Shown here: positions 1 through 6,402 of the stretch, piece by piece | How positions within the stretch are numbered: position 1 is the stretch's first letter | Layout: the number at the start of each line of letters is the position of its first letter | Assembly (NCBI GenBank): GCA_946480635.1 | Contig: CAMLKV010000121.1 | Span: forward strand, 1 to 6,702 | DNA from: an uncultured Flavobacterium sp. | GTDB lineage: Bacteria > Bacteroidota > Bacteroidia > Flavobacteriales > Flavobacteriaceae | Direction: 5' to 3' | Length of the DNA: 6,702 nucleotides | Position numbers and translations under genes: made by a program | The notes under the pieces: model-generated | The model's database searches: none | Told to the model about the DNA's origin: nothing | Seen by the model: the letters and a program-made list of their open reading frames with translations, nothing else

Positions 1-2276
1 TCATAGTCTAAGCGAATATCCATACTTACTCCATCAGGCTCATTCGATTTATCGATAAAATAAGAATGTCCAAGCCAAATATCTTTTGGTTCAAATTCAT
101 TTGATAAATAATTTGATCGTTTTAGCTTATAGGGTTCTTTAGCATAATCAATGGATGGATCAAACTGTTCAATGAATAATTCAGAAACAGCTTTAAATAA
201 ATCTTTATGAAATTTTACCTTCGGATCCTCATTTAACTCTTTCGGTAAAACATCCACAAACGCAAATCGTCTTCTTATGGCATAATCAATATGACCAACA
301 GAACGGTCTGCTGTGTTCATTTTACCTATAATATACAAATTGGGAGGAAGTATTAATTTATTACCTTCTACATCATACATACTTTCAACCGCTTCTCCTC
401 GATACTCTAATGCATAAATTAACTCACCTAAAACCGATGATAAATTAGCACGGTTGATTTCGTCTATAACTAAAACATATTTTTTAAGATTTTCAATAGG
501 TTTACTAGTATAATCTAAAATCTCTATTGGTTCCATTTGTTTTAACAACATAAAATAATAAGGAAATTTACCTTTCATTTCTAGCCCTAAATCAAACTCA
601 TTATCTCTAATATCAATTGGATTTTTTATTTCTTGTCTTCTATTATAAATTCTTTCTAAATCAGAGAAAAGTAATTTATATCGTATGTTTTGTCTTTGAG
701 GAAAACTATACAATAAATAATCATTTCCTACAGAAAAAATCTCGGCAGTACTTTTATCAGCAAACTTATAAGTTCGTCCCTCATTTAACTCACTATTTAT
801 ATTTTCAATCAAGCTATTTAACTTCAGTGTGAAATCATTTTTTTTATTTTCACCTTTGCTTGCTAAATAGTTGTTAAGAGCTTTTAATGCAAACTTACCT
901 AGGGTTTTATTTTCTGCCTCATATAAAACACCTTCACCTTCAGGATTTGGTTTAGAAACAATTCCTCTCACAAAATCTTCATAAGTATACGAAGGGTGAA
1001 ATTGAATTAATTTAAACTGATCATTATCTTTTAAATCTTTAACATCTTCCAAACCGAGCATTTCTTTAGCAATTAATTTTGCTTCACGCGTTTTTCCTGT
1101 ACCAGGAGGCCCTTGTAAGATAATTTGCTTTTTGTACGTAAGCAGTCTAGTATTATTATTCATCCGATTTATAAGATTAATTTCATGACTATTTTTAAAT
1201 GAAACAATTGGAGCTTGACAACCAACACTTGGATATCCAAAAGATTTATAATATTGAAAATTAGAATATTCTTCTGGATTTACTTTTATTATTTTCCTTG
1301 CTAAATAAATCCATTTTGCCGACTTGCTTCCATCTTCGTATTTTAAAAAGTTATTATCATACTCTTTAATAGTTCCAAAATTTTCTGGCCAGTTAGCTTT
1401 ATTTAATTCATCTTGACTTTCTACAAAATCGACTATTTCAGCAACATATTGAACTTTATGACTTCCTGTATAGAAAACCCTAAAAAAACCATTTTCTTCA
1501 AGACTCTGTCTTAAAAGCTTTAAAGTTGTAGGTGAGCCATTTGGTCTTTTGTGATTCCATAAAACAATGTAATCACCATTTCTTGTTTGATTAATTGCAT
1601 TTTCTTGCCAACCAGTTGTATCGGGCGATATTAAACCTACAATGCTATCTTTCCATTCTTTTTCTATAAAGTAGCAAAGTGATGTTATTAGGTATGTATA
1701 ATTCTCAGGATTTTTTACAGTAATCGAAAATTCAGTAAAAAATTTATAAAAGTCATCTTTAAAAGTTGATTTATTATAAGGTTTACTGAATAAGTTTTGA
1801 GAAAGCTGTCTACGATGATACTCACTCAACATTGTGAAATTATCTAAAGGATGTAAAAGATAGTCAACAGCATTCTTAACAGAGCCTTCAAATAATTTTC
1901 TTTCAAACTTGTATGTAATTAATTGTTCAACCCAATTATTCATTCTTACGAAAGCCAATGCTAAAACTCTTTTATCATCATAGGCGTTTAACTCTCTCTT
2001 TTTATGGGCATTTGTATCACAATAAGATATTACCGTAAACAGTAACTTTCCAAAATTTGCTAATTCCAAAGAATCATCAAATAACTGTTTAAGTTCGTTG
2101 TAGTTTTTCCTGTTTACAAGAAGATATTGTTTCGTTTCTTCATTCACTTCTAACTCCAAAAAATCATGTAAGGCATCTTTAGCTTTTTGAAAATAAAAAT
2201 CTGAAGAGTTTATAATTTCTAAGGATTTTGGGTGCTGTAAAGCATGGTTTATTTTGTTTTTAAGAATATAATCCAT
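1..2276 (-). CDS. McrB-like AAA+ GTPase/ATPase (type IV-like restriction motor), C-terminus cut by the left edge
   Basis: About 758 codons are visible, starting from the ATG at 2276-2274. It is the first ATG after an in-frame TAA at 2285-2283, and the frame is open to the window edge. Walker A GPPGTGKT is at about residues 389-396, Walker B with the McrB-type DEINRAN at about 605-611, and the McrB hallmark MNTADRS at about 653-659, followed by an arginine-rich IRRRFAF segment. The tail includes a GHSYF motif typical of McrB C-termini. In the family, McrB hexamers hydrolyse GTP (ATP in some relatives) and drive the McrC nuclease on modified DNA. Residues 1-200 look helical and match nothing I recognise. 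Residues about 205-340, with W208, W240, GDYIVLW and W322, may be a PUA/EVE-like modified-base reader; this is tentative. Walker A to Walker B spans about 210 residues, far more than in E. coli McrB. An McrC partner would lie beyond position 1. The McrB-type motor call is secure; the target is unknown. Confidence 0.9.
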   Translation of the reverse strand, partial: MDYILKNKINHALQHPKSLEIINSSDFYFQKAKDALHDFLELEVNEETKQYLLVNRKNYNELKQLFDDSLELANFGKLLFTVISYCDTNAHKKRELNAYDDKRVLALAFVRMNNWVEQLITYKFERKLFEGSVKNAVDYLLHPLDNFTMLSEYHRRQLSQNLFSKPYNKSTFKDDFYKFFTEFSITVKNPENYTYLITSLCYFIEKEWKDSIVGLISPDTTGWQENAINQTRNGDYIVLWNHKRPNGSPTTLKLLRQSLEENGFFRVFYTGSHKVQYVAEIVDFVESQDELNKANWPENFGTIKEYDNNFLKYEDGSKSAKWIYLARKIIKVNPEEYSNFQYYKSFGYPSVGCQAPIVSFKNSHEINLINRMNNNTRLLTYKKQIILQGPPGTGKTREAKLIAKEMLGLEDVKDLKDNDQFKLIQFHPSYTYEDFVRGIVSKPNPEGEGVLYEAENKTLGKFALKALNNYLASKGENKKNDFTLKLNSLIENINSELNEGRTYKFADKSTAEIFSVGNDYLLYSFPQRQNIRYKLLFSDLERIYNRRQEIKNPIDIRDNEFDLGLEMKGKFPYYFMLLKQMEPIEILDYTSKPIENLKKYVLVIDEINRANLSSVLGELIYALEYRGEAVESMYDVEGNKLILPPNLYIIGKMNTADRSVGHIDYAIRRRFAFVDVLPKELNEDPKVKFHKDLFKAVSELFIEQFDPSIDYAKEPYKLKRSNYLSNEFEPKDIWLGHSYFIDKSNEPDGVSMDIRLDY

Positions 2277-2327
2277 TAAAATTTAAAATTTAATTCTCGT
2301 TTTTAAATTAATTTCTCATCATAAAAT
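2277..2327 (-). other. Short AT-rich gap between the HNH gene and the mcrB-like gene
   Basis: This 51-base gap separates the HNH stop codon from the mcrB-like ATG and is almost entirely A and T. I see no GC-rich hairpin followed by a T-run that would act as a terminator, no clear Bacteroidota TAnnTTTG -7 element, and no Shine-Dalgarno sequence. An A/T-rich leader before the ATG is normal for translation initiation in Bacteroidota. The gap is compatible with read-through from the upstream genes; a weak promoter cannot be excluded. Confidence 0.5.
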
Positions 2328-3290
2328 TTATTTAATCAGCCCTAATTCTTTACCAATATCCTGATACAATTTTGATAATGGCCTTTTATGTTGCTCCTTT
2401 TCTAAAGCATAATTACCTAAAATCATTCTATCAATCTCAGACTTACTAAATTTCAAACCTTTATATGAACTTAAATACTCTCTGTACTTTTGTGAGTACT
2501 TTAAATTCCTCTTTATGATTAATTCAATTGCATGATCATGATGGAGCTCATAAAGCTCTTTCAAATTAAAAACTTCTAAATGACCCGGAATCGATTTTTT
2601 AAAAGAAACTTCAACATCTGATTTTCCAGATAATGGGTTTATAACAGCTATGCTTTTTATTTTATGACTTAATACAAAGTCATTGTAGTTTAATAAATAA
2701 GGGTTTGTTAAACCTTCTATTAATGGATCACTTTCTTCTTTAGCACCAAATCCATTACAAGATTTACATGCAGGTATTAAGTTATAATAACTAAGTCCTA
2801 AAAGAGGATATTTTGATTTAGGGTAAAAATGATCTATTTCTGGTTTAATTTTTTTATTCTTTTTTGTTGTATAAATATAATTTCTATTGCAGTACGAGCA
2901 AGTATCAATTTTTATTTTATTAATAAAATTCCATTTATTAAAACTTTCATTTTCATAACCATTATCAACAAATATATTTTTTAAAATCAAATTATCATCA
3001 TGCCATTTATTTAAATAATTAGGTCTATGCACAATCAAATTATTTACCTTATTTACTAATAATTCTGGTTTTATTGTAATTAGAGGTTTCAAATTATTTT
3101 CAGGATCTGAAATAAATAGTTCTAAATCTTCTTCAAGCTGATTTGAAAATTCAATTATTGAAGTACTTCCATTTCTTGTTTTTTTTATACCATCATCATT
3201 CAATACTCTTTCAATTTGTTTTAGTAAATTGAATTCAATATTTTTATAATGTTCTTCAGCTAAAGAATTATTTATTTGAATCGGTATCAT
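2328..3290 (-). CDS. HNH endonuclease, PtuB-like partner of the adjacent ATPase
   Basis: This is a complete 320-residue protein and the predicted DNA-cutting effector of an ATPase/HNH defence pair. The HNH fold is clear: C131-x-x-C134 and C175-x-x-C178 form a zinc-ribbon pair around EIDHFYPKS (D153, H154 as likely catalytic and metal residues), with N170 in YYNLIPAC and N179 after the last cysteine. The 130 residues before and 140 after the HNH core are mostly predicted helical and probably bind the ATPase or DNA. No signal peptide or membrane segment is present, so it is cytoplasmic. The ATG at 3290-3288 lies inside the end of the ATPase gene, giving a 23-base overlap in another frame that implies translational coupling and fixed stoichiometry. 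ATPase then HNH is the ptuA-ptuB order of Septu. It may instead belong to a related, unnamed ATPase/HNH family. The HNH call is firm; the Septu assignment is moderate. Confidence 0.88.
   Translation of the reverse strand: MIPIQINNSLAEEHYKNIEFNLLKQIERVLNDDGIKKTRNGSTSIIEFSNQLEEDLELFISDPENNLKPLITIKPELLVNKVNNLIVHRPNYLNKWHDDNLILKNIFVDNGYENESFNKWNFINKIKIDTCSYCNRNYIYTTKKNKKIKPEIDHFYPKSKYPLLGLSYYNLIPACKSCNGFGAKEESDPLIEGLTNPYLLNYNDFVLSHKIKSIAVINPLSGKSDVEVSFKKSIPGHLEVFNLKELYELHHDHAIELIIKRNLKYSQKYREYLSSYKGLKFSKSEIDRMILGNYALEKEQHKRPLSKLYQDIGKELGLIK
3268..3290 (-). other. 23-base overlap between the ATPase and HNH genes
   Basis: The HNH start codon (3290-3288) precedes the ATPase stop codon (3270-3268), and the two genes use different frames. 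The ATPase C-terminal residues DDTDSNK are encoded across the HNH start. Such an overlap normally couples translation of a protein pair that works as a complex. A purine-rich stretch just upstream of the HNH ATG could serve as a weak ribosome contact. Confidence 0.8.
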
Positions 3291-5034
3291 CTTTCAACTT
3301 TTTAATTTTCTCTTCTAGTCTTATAATTTCCTCATTCTTAAATTGAGGAAACACCTCTAAAAACATGTCATTTAACTTTTCGTATAAATAAGGTTCTCCA
3401 ATTTGTTCTATAACTTTTTTAGCTATATATTTTGATTCAAGCCAACTGAGCCTACTTTCTAACTCTAAATCTTTAAAATCTTTATTCTTACTTATTTTAT
3501 CATGATAATTAATGTAATCTATTATATCTTGAATTTTATTTTTTGCAAACTCTCCAATTAAGCCATCGCCAACAAAGAAAGAATCGGCTAAAATATCTGT
3601 TATATTTCCACCAAAAGTTTTCTTTTCTAAAGTTTCTGCAAATGATAATATTCTATTTTTACTATTTTTATAAATGTATGTTACATTATAATTTGGAATA
3701 TCGGAAAGTGTTAAAGCATCATGAGTTGTAAATATAATCTGAACTTTTGGTCGTTTTTCAAGCTCATTAAAAATTACAGGTACAACTTTTAAGATTGCAT
3801 CTACGAACTTTTTTTTCCATAATGCATGATAACCAAGTTCTGGCTCATCCAGTAGCAATAAATAATTTTCTTTTTTTCTTTGATGATCAGATTTATCTAT
3901 TGTAAAATAATATAGACTACTAAAAAAGTCTAATAATGATTTTTCACCAGTTGAAAACTTTTTATCTGGAAAAAAATTTAAAATTCTAAAATTATCATGT
4001 TGAATAGTTTCCTTAAATACAGTTATCAATTTCTCATATTCACGAATCAATTGTATAATTAAATTAAAATCATTAACTTTGAATTCAACAAAAACTTTTT
4101 CATTTTCTTTTTTTATTCTTCCATTTAAATTGAATTCTCGAATGAATTTATAAAAATCGTTTACTGCTGTAAAAGCATTTATACAACGTATAATCCTAAT
4201 CTTAATAGAATCAAAATCAAATCCTCCTGAAATTTGTTTTAATGGGTTTCTTTGTATTCTTTTAATAAGTTCCTCTGTACTATTAACATCAAATACATAA
4301 TCCCTTTTTAAACTAAGGTAAGTAGGGTTATCTATATTGCTAATTCTTTTTTCTAAAAATTTATTTAATTTATTTGTGAATGTACTTTGTTTAATTACCT
4401 CATTAAATCCAACTTCACTGCCATTATCATTTGTGACTCCATATGTATCATCTAGAACCAAAAGAGAAAGTAACATAATTTTTAAATTCTTAAGAAAATC
4501 TTCATCATTATGGATCATATCAGATTCGATATTATAATTATTCCATAAAGCTTCCAATTCTTTGTTTAAACTTTTTCCTAAAGTTGCCTCTTTATAAATA
4601 TTAAGAAATTGACTTTTATTAAAATTATTTACTTTAACATTCAATTTTGCAAAAAAAGGTAAATCTGGATATATAGTCTTTAGTAATTCAATTTTAGGAT
4701 TATTCATAAAGAATAATTGTCTTTCTAAATTGTCAAAATAAAATTCACTCAGACTAGAATTAAAATTTCGTGAAGGTGAAATAGGACTAAATATATCTTG
4801 TATATCGTAATCTAAACTTGGAGAATAATATAAAGGATATAATTTGTCATTACTATCTATTTCTTCGAAATCAAAATTTTCAATACTTAAATTATTTACT
4901 TTTTTATTTTGTATTAAAATTTTGATTTCATCTTCATAAATTAAAGCAATTGAAATTTCATCACTTGTTTGACTTATTGCCCTTAAAATATTTGTTTTTC
5001 CTGCACCATTAGCACCAACAATTGCTGATAACAA
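3268..5034 (-). CDS. ABC/SMC-like AAA ATPase, PtuA-like, of a Septu-like ATPase/HNH defence pair
   Basis: The coordinates use the only conventional in-frame start, a TTG at 5034-5032, giving 588 residues; the open frame itself reaches 5178. In 588-residue numbering: Walker A GANGAGKT 7-14, ABC signature STGEKSLL 361-368, Walker B LLLLDEPELG 392-401 with catalytic E397, and switch histidine TTHD 436-439. A region of about 340 residues separates Walker A from the signature. It is lysine- and asparagine-rich but not an obvious long coiled coil. After the H-loop come FGGNITDILADSFFVGDG and a charged helical tail; there is no Toprim domain, so it is not an OLD nuclease. In such systems the ATPase senses nucleotide or invader state and controls the HNH nuclease. 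With the TTG start, Walker A is only seven residues from the N-terminus, so the normal first strands would be missing and the true start probably lies upstream (see 5035-5182). An alternative is one of the ATPases found embedded in restriction loci. The ATPase class is secure; the system name is moderate. Confidence 0.85.
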   Translation of the reverse strand: MLSAIVGANGAGKTNILRAISQTSDEISIALIYEDEIKILIQNKKVNNLSIENFDFEEIDSNDKLYPLYYSPSLDYDIQDIFSPISPSRNFNSSLSEFYFDNLERQLFFMNNPKIELLKTIYPDLPFFAKLNVKVNNFNKSQFLNIYKEATLGKSLNKELEALWNNYNIESDMIHNDEDFLKNLKIMLLSLLVLDDTYGVTNDNGSEVGFNEVIKQSTFTNKLNKFLEKRISNIDNPTYLSLKRDYVFDVNSTEELIKRIQRNPLKQISGGFDFDSIKIRIIRCINAFTAVNDFYKFIREFNLNGRIKKENEKVFVEFKVNDFNLIIQLIREYEKLITVFKETIQHDNFRILNFFPDKKFSTGEKSLLDFFSSLYYFTIDKSDHQRKKENYLLLLDEPELGYHALWKKKFVDAILKVVPVIFNELEKRPKVQIIFTTHDALTLSDIPNYNVTYIYKNSKNRILSFAETLEKKTFGGNITDILADSFFVGDGLIGEFAKNKIQDIIDYINYHDKISKNKDFKDLELESRLSWLESKYIAKKVIEQIGEPYLYEKLNDMFLEVFPQFKNEEIIRLEEKIKKLKDDTDSNK

Positions 5035-5182
5035 TAAAACATTGTGTTCATTGTAAAAATTTGGTATATAACTCTTATTTTCTTCTTTTGAAATACTTCC
5101 ATTTTCAAGGATTGAAAAAAAATATTCCCCTCCAAAATTTATAATTTGTGGTTTATCAAATAAATATAGCTGATAATATCAT
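5035..5182 (-). pseudogene. Disrupted 5' end of the ATPase gene: ATG one base out of frame
   Basis: The ATPase frame stays open for 48 codons above the TTG at 5034, back to a TGA at 5181-5179, without any ATG, GTG or further TTG. It reads YYQLYLFDKPQIINFGG and continues with EYFFSI, which looks like the N-terminal strands of an AAA/SMC-like head rather than random sequence. An ATG at 5182-5180, 17 bases after the hsdS stop and preceded by AAGG, lies one base out of that frame. It reads MILSAIFI and then stops at TGA 5158-5156. Removing a single A at 5179 would give M followed by YYQLYLFDKP. Possible explanations are an indel mutation, a sequencing or assembly error, phase variation, programmed +1 frameshifting, or a non-canonical start. 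The sequence alone does not decide between them. Confidence 0.6.
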
Positions 5183-5199
5183 CCTTAATTCTTTTTACA
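5183..5199 (-). other. 17-base hsdS-ATPase junction
   Basis: Only 17 bases separate the hsdS TAA from the out-of-frame ATG of the ATPase gene. They are A-rich on the coding strand, with a purine run (AAAAAGAA) about seven bases before the ATG. There is no room for a conventional promoter or a hairpin terminator. The ATPase/HNH pair is therefore probably transcribed from the hsdM/hsdS operon, unless a promoter lies within the end of hsdS. Confidence 0.55.
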
Positions 5200-6402
5200 T
5201 TAAACCTTATCCTCTGCAACCATCCCCAACTCACTATCCTCAACCTCATAACCACCCACACTCACCTGCCCATTCATTAACATAGGCAACAACCAATCTC
5301 GTAACGAAGCGAGTTCTTGGTTTTCTTTTAGATTATTTGATATTTTTATATTTCCAGAAATAACAAATCTTCCAAATTCATCAATTATTTCTTTTGGCGG
5401 AACAGGAATTTTTAAACTTTCAATATCTTTTGGATAAACGTGAGGTTGAGCAGAGCCTCTAGCTTGCTGAAAAATATATTCTTGTCTCATTTTAAGGAAT
5501 CCTAAAATGTGAATTGTATCAGTATCACTATTACCTCTAACAGTTGTACAATCACAAGCAAAAATAGGTTCTCTCCAAAAATTTATAAAGCCAGCACTTG
5601 CGCCTGAAGCACTAATAGTAATTGTATTTTCAGGATAATTATATTTATCATGGAAATAAGAAAAATCTAAGCCAGCTGAAATTACTTTAATATTACCATT
5701 AGTGTTAGCAGTTTTTTCAGTAATTAAAGTACCTTTTTTTATGTTAGCATATTTTCCTAACTCTTTAACTTCCCAACCCACAGGAATCTCCCTCTTAAAC
5801 TCCTCATTCCAAACCATTTTACCATGAGAAGACTTATAAGGTTTTCCTTGTTCATTAGGAAAATCAAACTGCACAAACCAATAATCATACAAAGTCTTAG
5901 CCATAGCTTCTAACTCTGCATTTATTTTTTTGTTCAACTCAATTTTAGCATCTAAATCAGAAAGGACTTTGGCAATTTTTTGTTGATCAAGATATTCATG
6001 AACATAAGTTTTTATGTTTAATAGATTCTCCTTATTTAATTTGGGCTGGGCACTTCCAGTAACATACGGTTCGAATTTTATTCTATTAAAATTATAATAT
6101 AAATACTTTGTAACGTTTTTTGAATTTGCTTTTACAATATGAGCATGATTATTAACCCAAAATTTTCCATTAACTAGGTTACAAATATTTTGATTATTAG
6201 ACCTTAAATTTTCTCCATCTTCTGCAATTAAAATATACTCTCCATCAAAAAGATAATTATCAACATAATCAACAATATTTTGTGCACCATAATATGGATA
6301 CACCTTCTCTAAATTTTCACGCTCTTTTGAAGAAAGTGGAATTCTAATATTATTAAAAACATCAACTAATTCAGAAATAGTTTTTGATTTTAAATTATTC
6401 AT
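5200..6402 (-). CDS. hsdS: Type I restriction-modification specificity subunit S (HsdS)
   Basis: This complete 400-residue protein is the DNA-recognition subunit that sets the bipartite target sequence of a type I methyltransferase/restriction complex. It has the usual two-repeat layout. TRD1 covers about residues 1-130 and ends with GSAQPKLNKENL. The central conserved region, about 135-205, has the helical LDAKIELNKKI segment and then YDYWFVQFDFP. TRD2 covers about 206-335 and starts at IPVGWEVKELG. It ends with GSAQPHVYPKDI and IPVP, and a distal helical region follows at about 336-378. The GSAQP element at 116-120 and 316-320 marks equivalent points of the two half-repeats. Its length is normal for the family. 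The start ATG at 6402-6400 overlaps the hsdM stop. The conserved blocks are much richer in G+C than the TRDs, consistent with reassortment of recognition domains. Specificity cannot be read from the sequence. Confidence 0.95.
   Translation of the reverse strand: MNNLKSKTISELVDVFNNIRIPLSSKERENLEKVYPYYGAQNIVDYVDNYLFDGEYILIAEDGENLRSNNQNICNLVNGKFWVNNHAHIVKANSKNVTKYLYYNFNRIKFEPYVTGSAQPKLNKENLLNIKTYVHEYLDQQKIAKVLSDLDAKIELNKKINAELEAMAKTLYDYWFVQFDFPNEQGKPYKSSHGKMVWNEEFKREIPVGWEVKELGKYANIKKGTLITEKTANTNGNIKVISAGLDFSYFHDKYNYPENTITISASGASAGFINFWREPIFACDCTTVRGNSDTDTIHILGFLKMRQEYIFQQARGSAQPHVYPKDIESLKIPVPPKEIIDEFGRFVISGNIKISNNLKENQELASLRDWLLPMLMNGQVSVGGYEVEDSELGMVAEDKV
6395..6402 (-). other. 8-base hsdM/hsdS overlap (ATGAATAA)
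   Basis: On the coding strand the bases read ATGAATAA. ATG starts hsdS, and the GAA TAA in the other frame ends hsdM. Such overlaps are common between hsdM and hsdS and imply coupled translation of the M2S methyltransferase complex. Confidence 0.9.

Noticed and set aside
617..832. 71-residue plus-strand reading frame
   Set aside because: It lies inside the mcrB-like gene on the opposite strand, has a low-complexity Phe/Tyr-rich product, and is a shadow of A+T-rich coding sequence.
2277..2327. A terminator or promoter in the gap before the mcrB-like gene
   Set aside because: The A/T palindromic look is what random A+T-rich sequence gives; there is no stable stem, T-run structure or TAnnTTTG element.
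3543..3731. 62-residue plus-strand reading frame
   Set aside because: It is antisense to the conserved ATPase core region, has no recognisable motif, and shows no sign of its own start region.
4337..4537. 66-residue plus-strand reading frame
   Set aside because: It is antisense to the ATPase gene, its hydrophobic look comes from the complementary base composition, and nothing supports it as a gene.
3268..5034. OLD-family nuclease (ATPase plus Toprim), as in Gabija GajA
   Set aside because: No Toprim acidic motifs are visible after the switch histidine; the nuclease activity is supplied by the separate HNH protein.
5020..5182. Shared TTATCAGC 8-mer, at the out-of-frame ATG and just before Walker A, as evidence of a duplication
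   Set aside because: Eight bases in a very A+T-rich region can recur by chance, and the flanking sequence does not align further in a convincing way.
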